A stretch of DNA of 64,000 nt from Pseudomonas cuatrocienegasensis (GCF_900110925.1 NZ_FOFP01000005.1:6581-70580), one strand, 5' to 3'; shown: positions 48,586 through 57,871, counted from the first letter of the stretch. Numbers and translations: made by a program. The notes: generated by a model not told the origin, from the letters alone.

Positions 48586-48663
48586 AGCTCAAGCTGCAAG
48601 CTGATACAGAATACCTGGCCGTATTCCGCGCCATATTAAATTTGAAGCTTGAAGCTTGAGGCT
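48586..48663. repeat. Nested inverted repeat between mupP and yciK
   Basis: AGCTCAAGCTGCAAGCT (48586-48602) is largely the reverse complement of AGCTTGAAGCTTGAGGCT (48646-48663). Inside lies another hairpin GAATAC-CTGGCC-GTATTC. AGCTTGA-like heptamers are repeated several times. It could terminate or stabilise the ubiG-mupP transcript. Confidence 0.6.
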
Positions 48664-48687
48664 TGAAGCTCTCCCCAAGGAGCCCCC

Positions 48688-49428
48688 ATGTTCGATTACA
48701 CCGCCCGCCCCGACCTGCTCAAGGGTCGCATTATCCTGGTCACCGGTGCCGGGCGCGGGATAGGCGCCGCTGCCGCCCAGAGTTTCGCTGCCCACGGTGC
48801 GACCGTCCTGCTACTGGGCAAGACCGAAGAAAACCTGACCCGCGTGTATGACGCCATTGAAGCGGCTGGCCATCCGCAGCCGGCAGTGATTCCGTTCAAC
48901 CTGGAAACTGCGCTGGCGCACCAGTACGACGAGCTGGCTGCAATGATTGAAGCCGAATTCGGTCACCTCGATGGCCTGCTGCACAATGCCTCGATCATCG
49001 GCCCACGCACGCCGCTCGAACAGCTGTCCGGGGACAACTTCGCCCGTGTCATGCAGGTCAACGTCAACGCGGCGTTCATGCTCACCAGCACGCTGCTGCC
49101 GCTGCTCAAGCTGTCGAGGGATGCCTCGGTGGTGTTTACCTCCAGCAGCGTCGGACGCAAGGGCCGCGCGTACTGGGGCGCCTATGCGGTGTCCAAGTTC
49201 GCCAACGAAGGCTTGATGCAGGTGCTGGCCGACGAAGTCGAGGGTATCGCGCCGATGCGCGCCAACAGCGTCAACCCAGGCGCCACGCGCACTGACATGC
49301 GCGCCCAGGCCTACCCCGGAGAAAACCCGGCGAATAACCCCACGCCTGAGTCGATCATGCCGGTGTACCTGTACCTTATGGGGCCTGACAGCACAGGTGT
49401 GAATGGACAGGCCTTCGACGCCCAGTGA
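48688..49428 (+). CDS. yciK: YciK-type short-chain dehydrogenase
   Basis: A 246-residue SDR with TGAGRGIGAAAAQSF (cofactor site), HNAS (in place of NNAG), a catalytic Ser in TSSSVGRKGRAYWG and YAVSK (Tyr-x-x-x-Lys). Substrate unknown. It matches the YciK/PA3173 family, which follows mupP in P. aeruginosa. A ribosome site AAGGAG lies before the ATG. Confidence 0.92.
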   Translation: MFDYTARPDLLKGRIILVTGAGRGIGAAAAQSFAAHGATVLLLGKTEENLTRVYDAIEAAGHPQPAVIPFNLETALAHQYDELAAMIEAEFGHLDGLLHNASIIGPRTPLEQLSGDNFARVMQVNVNAAFMLTSTLLPLLKLSRDASVVFTSSSVGRKGRAYWGAYAVSKFANEGLMQVLADEVEGIAPMRANSVNPGATRTDMRAQAYPGENPANNPTPESIMPVYLYLMGPDSTGVNGQAFDAQ

Positions 49429-49538
49429 GACCTGCGACAGGAATTTGTCACGCACCCGACCCGACCGGCAAAAGCCTGCCGGAGTCGTGGCAAAACAATG
49501 GCACTCTTACCTGGGCAGCCCCCACATAAAACCAATAA

Positions 49539-49570
49539 GTTTATGATTTAAAAGGATTTAAATCATAAAC
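49539..49570. promoter_or_regulatory. Perfect 14-bp AT-rich palindrome upstream of the diguanylate cyclase
   Basis: GTTTATGATTTAAA and TTTAAATCATAAAC are exact inverted copies around AGGA. It lies about 70 bases before the diguanylate cyclase ATG and 110 after yciK. It has no following T-run beyond its own, so it is more like an operator than a terminator. The rest of the 49429-49638 gap shows nothing else. Confidence 0.55.
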
Positions 49571-49638
49571 AAAACGATTGGCACGGAATTCGCTCTAACC
49601 TCTGCATTGCCGCTCTACTGCGCCAGAGGTCAGCGTTC

Positions 49639-50565
49639 ATGGTTACCACCAGCCAAAACAACACCATCGATTTCGATGCTGCCAAGCTACAGCGGCTGGG
49701 CTTTGCCAGCACAAACGCACGCTCGTTGCGCCCTATCGGGCTGGCACAGCTGCGCCAACAGCTCGGCTTACAGCTGCAGACCTCGCTGGATGCAGAACGC
49801 ACGCTCAAACTGTTCTTCACCGAGGTACAGCGCCTGGTTGCCCTTGATGCCATGGGCTACCAACACGGCACCAGCGATCTGCGCCTGGAGCTCGGGGAGC
49901 GAGCCACTCATTCGGCAACTTACCGTCTGACGCACGAAGGCGAACAACTGGGTGAGCTGGTTTTCCGCCGCCGCATACGCTTTTCCGATGAAGAACTCGG
50001 ACAGCTGGAGTCGCTGCTCGCCGCGTTGATCTTTCCGCTGCGCAACGCCCTGCTCTACCGCGCCGCGATCCAGAGCGCCATGCGCGACCCGTTGACCGAC
50101 ACCGGCAACCGCGTGGCCATGGACCAGATTCTCAAGCGCGAGGTTGATCTGGCGCGGCGCAACCTGCAACCGCTGTCTCTGCTAATGCTTGACCTGGACC
50201 ACTTCAAACAGGTCAACGACACCTATGGCCACAGCGCCGGTGACGAGGTGCTCAAGGCAGTAGCCAGCACGCTCAAGCAACTGCTGCGCAACGTCGATAT
50301 GGTATTCCGCTATGGCGGCGAAGAATTCCTGGTACTGCTGTCCGGTACCGCCGCCGAGTCCGCAAACATGGTTGGCGAGCGCCTGCGCCAGGCTGTTGAA
50401 GAGCTGCAATGTGTCGCCCAAGGCAAGACCATCGACCTGTCGATCAGCCTGGGCTGCGCAACCCTGCTACCAAGCGAATCAGTCGAGAGCCTGTTACGCC
50501 GCGCCGACGAGGCGCTCTATGCCGCCAAACGCAGTGGCCGCAACCGTGTGACCATGGCCGGATAG
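49639..50565 (+). CDS. GGDEF-domain diguanylate cyclase
   Basis: A 308-residue protein making cyclic di-GMP from two GTP. The C-terminal GGDEF domain starts near residue 140 (DPLTDTGNRVAMDQI) and has the active-site GGEEF at residues 226-230. An intact inhibitory I-site RxxD (RNVD) stands five residues before it, so product feedback is expected. The N-terminal 130 residues contain a divergent GAF-like sensory region without membrane spans. Resembles PA3177 in P. aeruginosa. Starts with ATG; the upstream palindrome may control it. Confidence 0.9.
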   Translation: MVTTSQNNTIDFDAAKLQRLGFASTNARSLRPIGLAQLRQQLGLQLQTSLDAERTLKLFFTEVQRLVALDAMGYQHGTSDLRLELGERATHSATYRLTHEGEQLGELVFRRRIRFSDEELGQLESLLAALIFPLRNALLYRAAIQSAMRDPLTDTGNRVAMDQILKREVDLARRNLQPLSLLMLDLDHFKQVNDTYGHSAGDEVLKAVASTLKQLLRNVDMVFRYGGEEFLVLLSGTAAESANMVGERLRQAVEELQCVAQGKTIDLSISLGCATLLPSESVESLLRRADEALYAAKRSGRNRVTMAG

Positions 50566-50614
50566 GTCTGCGGCCCTCAAATAAAACTGGCTGTTGCAAC
50601 GCTAATTAGGCGTG

Positions 50615-50674
50615 TGTAGGAGCGAATTTATTGGCGATTGCGTCGTGATTATCACGAATAAATTCGCTCCTACA
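50615..50674. repeat. REP palindrome (AT-rich GAATTTATTCGC family)
   Basis: TGTAGGAGCGAATTTATT (50615-50632) and its exact reverse complement (50657-50674) form an 18-bp stem, with inner sequence GGCGATTGCGTCGTGATTATC, shortly after the cyclase gene. Confidence 0.85.
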
Positions 50675-50704
50675 GAGGGGCAACAGCCAATGGGACAGAA
50701 CCTA

Positions 50705-50743
50705 AAGAAAACCCCTCGTACGCAACGCGGCCGAGGGGTTTTT
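50705..50743. terminator. Bidirectional rho-independent terminator
   Basis: AACCCCTCG pairs with CGAGGGGTT around a 13-base loop, with A-run before and T-run after. It would end rluB transcripts coming from the right and cyclase transcripts from the left. Confidence 0.88.
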
Positions 50744-50816
50744 AAGTTATGCCAGTATCACAGCGATGCACATCTTCCAGGAGCCGCGCCTGCAATAGGC
50801 GCGGTCAAACCAACAC

Positions 50817-52025
50817 TTACTGAGGCTTGCGCGGGCCGCGGCCGAAGCCAGGGCGCTGACCTTCGCCGGTGGGCTGACTGCGGCGCTTGACGGGCGCACC
50901 GGCCGGCTTGCGGCTTGGCCGCTCGCTTAGCTCCGGCGACGAGCGGGTTTGTCCTGGCTTGCTTGGACGATTGCGATTGACATCACTCGGCCGCTCAGCC
51001 ACAGGCGTACCCTTGCCAGCCTGCCCACGGGAACCACGCGCGGCGCTATCGTCACGCGCCGGACGTGGCGTACGGGGTGCCCGTTCGCCCTCAGGACGAC
51101 TGGTGCGGCCACGGCTCGTATCGCCTTCCACCGGGCCGCCATGGGCCGGGCGCAGGGTGCGCGCCGGGCGCTCGCCGCGGCCAACCGGCTTGGCCGATTT
51201 ACGCTGCAGGCGATCAAGCTTGTCGCGGGTCTTTTCCTTCATATCCGGCAGAGCAACCGGCTTGAGGCCAACTTCCTCGCTGAGGATGTCCACCTCGCGC
51301 TGGCTCATTTCACGCCAGCGGCCCATGGTCAGATCTGAAGTCATGAACACCGGACCAAAGCGCACGCGCTTCAGACGGCTGACCACCAAACCCTGGGACT
51401 CCCACAGGCGGCGCACTTCGCGGTTACGGCCTTCCATCACCACGCAGTGGTACCAGTGGTTGAAGCCTTCGCCGCCCGGTGCTTCCTTGATGTCGGTGAA
51501 CTTGGCCGGGCCGTCTTCGAGCATCACACCGGCTTTCAGCCGTTCGATCATCTCTTCGTCGACTTCGCCACGCACGCGCACCGCGTATTCGCGGTCCATC
51601 TGGTAGGACGGGTGCATCAGGCGGTTGGCCAGCTCACCGTCGGTGGTGAACATCAGCAGGCCAGTGGTGTTGATGTCGAGGCGACCGATATTGATCCAGC
51701 GGCCTTCTTTCGGCCGTGGCAGACGGTCGAACACGGTCGGACGCTTTTCCGGGTCGTCGCGGGTACAGATCTCGCCATCGGGCTTGTTATAGATGATCAC
51801 GCGGCGCACCGTTTCGGCGGCTTCTTCACGCTTGATCAGGCGACCATCGATGGCGATGGCGTCATGCAGGTCGACACGCTGGCCGAGGCTGGCCACGCTA
51901 CCGTTGACCTTGACCCGGCCGGCGCTGATCCACGATTCGATCTCGCGACGCGAAGCCAGGCCCATACGTGCCATGACCTTCTGCAGTTTTTCGCCTGCGG
52001 GGCTGTATTCTTCGGATTCACTCAT
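50817..52025 (-). CDS. rluB: RluB, 23S rRNA pseudouridine-2605 synthase
   Basis: A 402-residue RNA-modifying enzyme. N-terminal S4 RNA-binding domain (KVMARMGLASRREIESWISA), then the RsuA/RluB catalytic domain with the aspartate in GRLDINTTGLLMF. The last about 130 residues are a very basic, Arg/Pro/Gly-rich, low-complexity tail, usual for Pseudomonas RluB. ATG at 52025 has the ribosome site GGGAGGT; the frame is open 30 codons further. Confidence 0.95.
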   Translation of the reverse strand: MSESEEYSPAGEKLQKVMARMGLASRREIESWISAGRVKVNGSVASLGQRVDLHDAIAIDGRLIKREEAAETVRRVIIYNKPDGEICTRDDPEKRPTVFDRLPRPKEGRWINIGRLDINTTGLLMFTTDGELANRLMHPSYQMDREYAVRVRGEVDEEMIERLKAGVMLEDGPAKFTDIKEAPGGEGFNHWYHCVVMEGRNREVRRLWESQGLVVSRLKRVRFGPVFMTSDLTMGRWREMSQREVDILSEEVGLKPVALPDMKEKTRDKLDRLQRKSAKPVGRGERPARTLRPAHGGPVEGDTSRGRTSRPEGERAPRTPRPARDDSAARGSRGQAGKGTPVAERPSDVNRNRPSKPGQTRSSPELSERPSRKPAGAPVKRRSQPTGEGQRPGFGRGPRKPQ

Positions 52026-52149
52026 CTGGGCACCTCCCGGTGTTTTCTCTGGTGATGGATGACGCGGGGTCATCGAAGGGCCGCGGAGCATACGCCAATC
52101 GCGGCGTTTACGCACCTGCTCACTCAGGCTAGCAGATGCCCCGCAGCCC

Positions 52150-52338
52150 TCAGTTTTTTCGCCGACCGGTGGCGGCCAGCCCCAAAAGTCGCATATCGGC
52201 TTCGGCCAAGAGCGCCCGACGCTCCGGCTTGTCGAGTTTCTTCCAGGCTTTGATTTCGGCCTTGCGCAGTCCGCAACCGACGCAGATATCCTGTTTGAAC
52301 GCGCACACCTTGATACAGGGGTTCTTCAAGTCAGCCAT
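52150..52338 (-). CDS. DUF1289 domain protein (cysteine motif)
   Basis: A 62-residue small protein with four cysteines in a CIKVC-x6-CVGCG arrangement, as in the DUF1289 (YdhL-like) family, followed by a charged helix. Possibly binds zinc or an iron-sulfur cluster; function unknown. ATG at 52338 (MADLKNPCIKVC) is preferred; the frame is open four codons further. Confidence 0.85.
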   Translation of the reverse strand: MADLKNPCIKVCAFKQDICVGCGLRKAEIKAWKKLDKPERRALLAEADMRLLGLAATGRRKN

Positions 52339-52487
52339 GGGCGGGGGCACCTCACTCGCCAGGATTGACGCTCACCCTAACGCCCAAGGTAAATGCGAAC
52401 CAATCAAAAGCGACTATCGGTCTTATGCCAAATCTATGCATGGTCAGCTAGTAAATAGCTTGGAGAAGCGTATAGGGCGCCACACTT

Positions 52488-52537
52488 TATTCGCGAGATT
52501 CGCAGCACAATCGCGAATAAGTTCGCTCCTACACGAA
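52488..52537. repeat. REP palindrome upstream of the DUF1289 gene
   Basis: TTTATTCGCGAGATTCGCAG is followed by AATCGCGAATAAGTTCGCTC and CTACA, a REP of the GAATTTATTCGC family with its first arm incomplete. The gap 52339-52586 holds no other feature. Confidence 0.65.
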
Positions 52538-52586
52538 GCTGACTCGGCGCCTCTTCAACCAGCAACGACCTCACCAATGCAAGGGC

Positions 52587-53381
52587 TCAGGCTTGAGCGG
52601 GGTCGCCCGGTGTATCAAGCGACTGCTCCTGATCGGCGTTGGCGTCCGCCGCTTCATCGGCCTCGCGCAGGTCATCGAAGTCGGTCTTGAGGCCCTGCTC
52701 CATGGCATCCAGCTCGGCCAGCAGGCTGCTGAAGCTGGGCTGCGCGGCGGCAGGCTCGCCGGGTTCATCTGCCAATGCCAAGTGGGCAAGGGCCTGCAAG
52801 CTAGCGGGTACGGGCGCGTCTTCAAGGTCCAGTACGGGCTCGGGCTCCAGTTCGCGCAGGGCGGCCAGGGGCGGCAGCTCGTCGAGGTTCTTCAGGTTGA
52901 AGTGATCGAGAAACGCCCGCGTGGTGGCGAACATGGCCGGGCGCCCGGGTACATCGCGGTGGCCCACCACGCGAATCCACTCGCGCTCGAGCAGGGTCTT
53001 GACGATCTGGCTGTTGACCGCCACACCGCGAATGTCTTCGATCTCGCCACGGGTGATCGGCTGGCGATAAGCGATCAGCGCCAGGGTCTCCAGCATCGCC
53101 CGTGAGTAGCGCTGCGGGCGCTCCTCCCACAGCCGGCCGACCCAGGGCGCATAGCGCTCGCGCACCTGCAGACGGTAACCCGAGGCCACCTCGACCAGCT
53201 CGAAGGCGCGACCCTCGCAAGACTTGCCGAGGTGGGCGATGGCCTTCTTGAAAACTGCCGGGGCGGGCCGTTCGGCTTCCTCGAACAGCTCGTAGAAGCG
53301 CTCCAGCGATTGCGGCTTGCCCGAGGCGAGCAGAAAGGCTTCGAGCAGGCTGGCCAGTTCGCGAGGTTCGTTGAGGTTCAT
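52587..53381 (-). CDS. scpB: ScpB, segregation and condensation protein B
   Basis: A 264-residue partner of ScpA and SMC in chromosome condensation. Two winged-helix domains; signature SRAMLETLALIAYRQPITRGEIEDIRGVAVN and EWIRVVGHRDVPGRPAMFAT. The acidic Pro/Ala-rich C-terminal extension is long, as in Pseudomonas. ATG at 53381, one base after the scpA stop, so the two are coupled. Confidence 0.95.
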   Translation of the reverse strand: MNLNEPRELASLLEAFLLASGKPQSLERFYELFEEAERPAPAVFKKAIAHLGKSCEGRAFELVEVASGYRLQVRERYAPWVGRLWEERPQRYSRAMLETLALIAYRQPITRGEIEDIRGVAVNSQIVKTLLEREWIRVVGHRDVPGRPAMFATTRAFLDHFNLKNLDELPPLAALRELEPEPVLDLEDAPVPASLQALAHLALADEPGEPAAAQPSFSSLLAELDAMEQGLKTDFDDLREADEAADANADQEQSLDTPGDPAQA

Positions 53382-53382
53382 G

Positions 53383-54210
53383 TCATTCAGCTCGTGCACG
53401 CACGTGGATGGGACCAAAGGCGTCATTCTGCACCAGCTCGACCAGCGATTCCTTGATCAGTTCGAGCACCGCCATAAAGGTCACCACCACCCCGAGCTTG
53501 CCTTCTTCAGCGCGGAACAGGCTGACAAAGGGCACAAATCCACCGCCCTTGAGGCGCTCCAGCACTTCGCTCATGCGCTCACGGGTCGACAGGGCCTCGC
53601 GGGTAACCTGGTGACTCTCGAACATATCGGCGCGGCGCAGCACCTCGGCCATGGACAACAGCAATTCTTCCAGGCTGACGTCCGGCAGCAACTTGCGCGC
53701 CTTGGCCTGGGGCGCATCCAGACGCGGCACGGTCAGGTCACGACCGACTCGCGGCAAGCTGTCGATGCCCTCGGCGGCGACCTTGTAGCGCTCGTATTCC
53801 TGCAGCCGGCGGATCAGCTCGGCGCGCGGGTCGTCCTCTTCGGCCTCAGCCTCGCTGGAGCGCGGCAGCAACATGCGCGACTTGATCTCGGCGAGCATGG
53901 CGGCCATCACCAGATACTCAGCGGCCAGCTCCAGGCGCACCGATTGCATCAACTCGACATAGCCCATGTACTGGCGGGTGATTTCCGCCACGGGGATATC
54001 GAGGACATCGATATTCTGCTTGCGGATCAGGTACAGCAGCAGGTCCAGCGGGCCCTCGAAGGCTTCGAGAAACACTTCCAGCGCATCGGGCGGAATGTAC
54101 AGATCCAGCGGCAATTCGGTGACCGCCTGGCCGTAAACCAGGGCAAATGGCAACTCCTGCTGGGCGCCGGCCTGGCTATCGGGTGCATCCTGGGTGGCGG
54201 AGGCGGTCAT
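53383..54210 (-). CDS. scpA: ScpA, segregation and condensation protein A
   Basis: A 275-residue kleisin that bridges SMC heads. FEGPLDLLLYLIRKQNIDVLDIPVAEITRQY is the N-terminal signature and VVVTFMAVLELIKESLVELVQ the C-terminal winged-helix end. A 45-residue N-terminal extension (TQDAPDSQAGAQQELPFALV) precedes the core. Between trpS and scpB in the same direction. Confidence 0.95.
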   Translation of the reverse strand: MTASATQDAPDSQAGAQQELPFALVYGQAVTELPLDLYIPPDALEVFLEAFEGPLDLLLYLIRKQNIDVLDIPVAEITRQYMGYVELMQSVRLELAAEYLVMAAMLAEIKSRMLLPRSSEAEAEEDDPRAELIRRLQEYERYKVAAEGIDSLPRVGRDLTVPRLDAPQAKARKLLPDVSLEELLLSMAEVLRRADMFESHQVTREALSTRERMSEVLERLKGGGFVPFVSLFRAEEGKLGVVVTFMAVLELIKESLVELVQNDAFGPIHVRARAE

Positions 54211-54227
54211 GGCGGTCTCGTAATGGT

Positions 54228-55406
54228 TCAGCGGTAATTCAGGCCCAGGGCCTGACGAACATCGACCAGGGTATCGCGCGCCTCGCTGCGCGCGCGTTCG
54301 GCACCATCGGCGAGGATCCGCTGCACCAGCAGCGGGTTGTCACGGTACTCCGCACCACGCGCCTGCAACGGCGCCAGCTCGGCATTGATGGTCTCGATCA
54401 GCGCGGCCTTGCAGGTTTGGCAGTCGCCGCCAGCTGCGCGGCAACCCGATTCGATCTGCTCGCCATTGACGGCGCCGGCATAGGCCTGGCGCAGTTGCCA
54501 GACCCGGCATGTCTCAGCCTCGCCCGTTGCATCCGCGACGACAGCGATACGTTGAATTTTTTCTTCAACGACCGCCGGGCTGTCGGACAGGAAGATCGCA
54601 TTGTCGGCACTGCGGCTCATCGGCAAGCCATCCAGCCCCGGCAGACGCAGTGTGTCACCGATCAGCGCCTGGGGCTCGGGCAGCAGCACCCGCGCGCCAC
54701 CCTCCAGATAGCCGAACAAGCGCTCGCGGTCACCCAGGGTAATGGTTTGCTGCTCTTTGAGCAGTGCCCGCGCAGTGTTCAGCGCCTCATCGTCACCTTC
54801 GAGCTGATAGGCACTGCGCAGACGGCGGTACAGCGCGCCGGTCTTCTTGCCGAGCTTGAGAATCGCCGCCTCGGCCTTGGCCTCGAAGTCTGGCTCACAG
54901 CCGTAGTGCTGGTTGAAACGCTGGGCCAACTCACGGGCAAATGCCACGTGCGCCAGTTGATCACCACCAACCGGCACCAGGCCGGCGCGATAAAGCAGAA
55001 TATCGGCGGCCTGCAACAGCGGGTAGCCGAGGCGGCCGTAGGTCAGGGCGTCGTTCGGCGGGCAGGATGGCAACCGCTGCAGCCAATCCAGCGGGCAGGC
55101 CATCGACAGCAGCAGGTGCAGTTCGGCGTGCTCCGGCACCTGCGACTGGACGAACAGAGTCGCCGAGCTGGGGCTGACTCCGGCCGCCAACCAGTCGAGG
55201 GCCACATCCAGAACAGCATCGCCGAGCCGGGCGCCGACCTGCTGGTCGACGCTCAACGCATGCAAGTCAGCAATGCAAAAGAAACACTGGTAGCTGTGCT
55301 GCAGCTGTGTCCAGCTCTTCAGCACGCCATGGTAGTGCCCGAGGTGTAACGGGCCTGTAGGGCGCATGCCGGATAGCACGCGACGTTCGGAATCGACCAG
55401 ACTCAA
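54228..55406 (-). CDS. trpS: TrpS, tryptophanyl-tRNA synthetase
   Basis: A class I synthetase charging tRNA-Trp. HLGH (from the HIGH motif) in SGMRPTGPLHLGHYHGVL and the KMSKS equivalent MSRS (LPMSRSADNAIFL). It has an extra Cys pair (CRAAGGDCQTCK) near the C-terminal third, likely zinc-binding, and is longer than the common 334-residue form. The start is uncertain: no ATG is near MRPTG except that internal one, so TTG at 55406 is used; the frame is open to 55457. Confidence 0.9.
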   Translation of the reverse strand: MSLVDSERRVLSGMRPTGPLHLGHYHGVLKSWTQLQHSYQCFFCIADLHALSVDQQVGARLGDAVLDVALDWLAAGVSPSSATLFVQSQVPEHAELHLLLSMACPLDWLQRLPSCPPNDALTYGRLGYPLLQAADILLYRAGLVPVGGDQLAHVAFARELAQRFNQHYGCEPDFEAKAEAAILKLGKKTGALYRRLRSAYQLEGDDEALNTARALLKEQQTITLGDRERLFGYLEGGARVLLPEPQALIGDTLRLPGLDGLPMSRSADNAIFLSDSPAVVEEKIQRIAVVADATGEAETCRVWQLRQAYAGAVNGEQIESGCRAAGGDCQTCKAALIETINAELAPLQARGAEYRDNPLLVQRILADGAERARSEARDTLVDVRQALGLNYR

Positions 55407-55473
55407 ACCGGATGACCTGCCTGAACAAAGGAAGCGCGAGTATAGCGAGCCTGCCACCCGCTAGGGCAAGCCA

Positions 55474-56100
55474 TCAGCCGGCGCTGAACGGAGCCGGGTC
55501 GCCGCAGCCGATGCGGATCACCTCCGGCTCGTCCTCCAGCAAGCTGACCACGGTGGACGCCTCCACCCCGCCGAAACCGCCATCGATGATCAGGTCGACC
55601 TGACGTTCGAGCAGTTGGCGCATCTCGTAGGGGTCGCTCATGGGCAGGGTTTCACCCGGCAAAATCAGGCTGACGCTCATCAGCGGTTCGCCCAGCTCTT
55701 CGAGCAATGCCTGGGCAATCGGGTGTTCCGGCACACGCAAACCGAGGGTACGACGCTTGGGGTGCAGGAGCATGCGCGGCACTTCACGAGTGGCATTGAG
55801 GATAAAGGTGTAGGGGCCGGGGGTATGGGTCTTCAACAGGCGGAATGCAGCGGTGTCGACCTTGGCGAAGGTGCTCAGTTGCGAGAGGTCGCGACACACC
55901 AGGGTGAAGTTGTGTTTGTCGTCGAGCTGGCGCAGGCGGCGAATGCGGTCGACGGCGCCCTTGTCACCAATGTGGCAGCCCAGGGCATAGGAGGAATCCG
56001 TCGGGTAGACCACCACGGCGCCGCCGCGAATCAGCTCCACCGCTTGTTTGATCAGACGCAGCTGGGGGTTTTCCGGATGGACCTGAAAAAATTGGCTCAC
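55474..56100 (-). CDS. Sua5/YciO/YrdC family protein (YciO type)
   Basis: A 208-residue protein of the family that includes threonylcarbamoyl-AMP synthase. PTDSSYALGCHIGDKGAVDRI is the nucleotide-binding region and DDKHNFTLVCRDLSQLS matches YciO. YciO has weaker TC-AMP activity than TsaC and a less clear role. GTG at 56100 is the start, with GGGAG before it; no ATG gives the right length. Next to rnm. Confidence 0.9.
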   Translation of the reverse strand: MSQFFQVHPENPQLRLIKQAVELIRGGAVVVYPTDSSYALGCHIGDKGAVDRIRRLRQLDDKHNFTLVCRDLSQLSTFAKVDTAAFRLLKTHTPGPYTFILNATREVPRMLLHPKRRTLGLRVPEHPIAQALLEELGEPLMSVSLILPGETLPMSDPYEMRQLLERQVDLIIDGGFGGVEASTVVSLLEDEPEVIRIGCGDPAPFSAG

Positions 56101-56113
56101 AGTGACTCCCTGT

Positions 56114-56977
56114 TCAGATAATGGCCGGCTGCTGGACATGCTCGAAACGCATCCACAATGGCGAAAGATCATCCGGCAGCGGGCGGTAGAGGCCCAACTC
56201 CGACCAGTCTCCCGGCACATGAAAGTCGCTGCCGGCACTCGCCTGCAAGCCGAACTCGCGCACCAGGATGGCCAGGCTGCCGATCTGCTCGGGCGGCTGC
56301 AGGCCGTTGACTACCTCCAGCGCATGCCCGCCACCTGCGGCGAAGGCGGTGACCAGCTTGCGTCGCTTGGTGCGGGTGAAATCGTACTGCCAGGGGTGCG
56401 CCAGGCTGATCCAGGCACCCGAAGCGCGCAAGGTCTCCAGGGTCTGTTCCAAGCTTGGCCAATGCTGCTTCACATCACCCAGTTTGCCTGAGCCCAACCA
56501 CTTGCGAAACGCCTCGGCACGGTCCTTGACGTAGCCGGCCTGCACCAGAAAATCCGCGAAATGTGGTCGCGCCGGCGCATTGCCGCTGTCGCCCAGAGCC
56601 TGCTGAATGGCGCGAGCCCCATCCAGGGCACCGGGCATGCCTTTGCTTTCCAGGCGCTTGCCAATCTCCACGGCGCGCAGCCAGCGGCCTTCATGCAGCT
56701 GGGCGATGGCCGCACACAGGGCCGGCGCGTCCTGGGCAAAGCCATAGCCCAACACATGGATGGTCGCCCCGCCCCATAGGCACGACAGTTCAATACCGTT
56801 GACCAGCTGCAGGCCGAGCTCATCGGCAGTAGCGCGGGCCTCATCCAGCCCCTCGAGGGTGTCGTGGTCGGTCAGGGCAAGCAGCCGCACGCCCCGGGCG
56901 TGTGCCCGGGCCACGACCATCGACGGCGGCAAGGCGCCATCGGAGGCTGTGCTGTGGCAATGCAGGTCAACTTCCAT
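56114..56977 (-). CDS. rnm: Rnm (YciV), PHP-domain 5'-3' exoribonuclease
   Basis: A 287-residue PHP-domain nuclease. [35 protein letters not shown], and [15 protein letters not shown] hold the metal-binding His/Asp residues. The E. coli YciV (RNase AM) trims 5' ends of rRNAs and has also been described as a 3',5'-bisphosphate nucleotidase. ATG at 56977. 13 bases before the YciO gene. Confidence 0.92.
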   Translation of the reverse strand: MEVDLHCHSTASDGALPPSMVVARAHARGVRLLALTDHDTLEGLDEARATADELGLQLVNGIELSCLWGGATIHVLGYGFAQDAPALCAAIAQLHEGRWLRAVEIGKRLESKGMPGALDGARAIQQALGDSGNAPARPHFADFLVQAGYVKDRAEAFRKWLGSGKLGDVKQHWPSLEQTLETLRASGAWISLAHPWQYDFTRTKRRKLVTAFAAGGGHALEVVNGLQPPEQIGSLAILVREFGLQASAGSDFHVPGDWSELGLYRPLPDDLSPLWMRFEHVQQPAII

Positions 56978-57137
56978 AGGGGGCGCTTTCTCGAAGATTC
57001 ATGTTTGTTATTATGCCTCCAGACGCACATTCTTGCTGTCATCACTCAACAATTCCTCGACTTTGCAGATACTTGCTGGTTTTCTGCGCTACGGCCCGCT
57101 TGTGCTTTCGCCCTTTTTGCGGCCCATAAGGACTGAC

Positions 57138-57437
57138 ATGCTCTACGCCATTATCGCCACCGATGTCGCCAACTCCCTGGACAACCGTCTTGCCGCCCGC
57201 CCGGCCCATCTGGCCCGCCTGGAACAGCTAAAAAGCGAAGGCCGTCTGGTGCTCGCCGGTCCACACCCTGCTGTGGACAGCAACGACCCAGGCACAGCTG
57301 GGTTCTCCGGCAGCCTGATCGTCGCCGAGTTCGAGTCGCTGAATGCCGCACAAAGCTGGGCCGATGCCGACCCCTACCGCGCAGCCGGCGTCTACGCCTC
57401 GGTGCTGGTCAAACCCTTCAAGCGCGTTCTGCCCTAA
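57138..57437 (+). CDS. yciI: YciI family protein
   Basis: A 99-residue ferredoxin-like (dimeric alpha/beta barrel) protein, starts [20 protein letters not shown], with the conserved His-Asp region [11 protein letters not shown] and [20 protein letters not shown]. Function unclear; E. coli YciI has a His-Asp pair suggesting an enzyme. AAGGA precedes the ATG. Confidence 0.92.
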   Translation: MLYAIIATDVANSLDNRLAARPAHLARLEQLKSEGRLVLAGPHPAVDSNDPGTAGFSGSLIVAEFESLNAAQSWADADPYRAAGVYASVLVKPFKRVLP

Positions 57438-57466
57438 CTTCGGCCACTCGGAAATCTGGAGTTCCC

Positions 57467-57865
57467 ATGCGTTCAGGTCTGCTGTCGTTGCTCCTTTTTG
57501 CCTTGTGCCTGCCGGCCCACGCCGAGCAGTCGCCTCCCCCCGCAGCAGATCCGAGTACAGCCCTGCAGGCCCAGCTGGACGAATTGAGCCAGCGTCTGGC
57601 ACTGAGCGAACAGCAGCGCCAAGCCTTGGCCGCCGAACTCGAAGCCGGTGCGGTCGAACGCGAAAGCGCGCAAGTCGCGCGCCTGCGCCAGGAAACCCAA
57701 CGCCTCAAGCTGCAACTCAAGCAGGCTCAGGCCAATGCACCAGACCGTCTACTCAGCGAACAGCAGACCTGGTTCGCCATTGGCGGCGGCGCCAGCTTAC
57801 TAGGCGTGCTCTTGGGTGCCCTGCTGCGCGGCAAGCGCAGCTCCCGCCGCGAATGGATTAACTGA
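57467..57865 (+). CDS. Coiled-coil protein with signal peptide and C-terminal membrane anchor
   Basis: A 132-residue protein with a cleavable signal (LLSLLLFALCLPAHAEQ), a Glu/Gln-rich coiled coil (about residues 28-90, ALQAQLDELSQRLALSEQQ), a single membrane span (FAIGGGASLLGVLLGALL) and a basic end (RGKRSSRREWIN). It fits the TIGR04211-like SH3-less relatives. It is six bases upstream of cpxR in the same direction, so it may be part of the envelope-stress operon. Function unknown. Confidence 0.75.
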   Translation: MRSGLLSLLLFALCLPAHAEQSPPPAADPSTALQAQLDELSQRLALSEQQRQALAAELEAGAVERESAQVARLRQETQRLKLQLKQAQANAPDRLLSEQQTWFAIGGGASLLGVLLGALLRGKRSSRREWIN

Positions 57866-57871
57866 GTCGCC

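Noticed and set aside
56760..57137. N-terminal extension of the yciI frame
   Set aside because: It reads antisense through rnm; YciI starts at 57138 with AAGGA before it.
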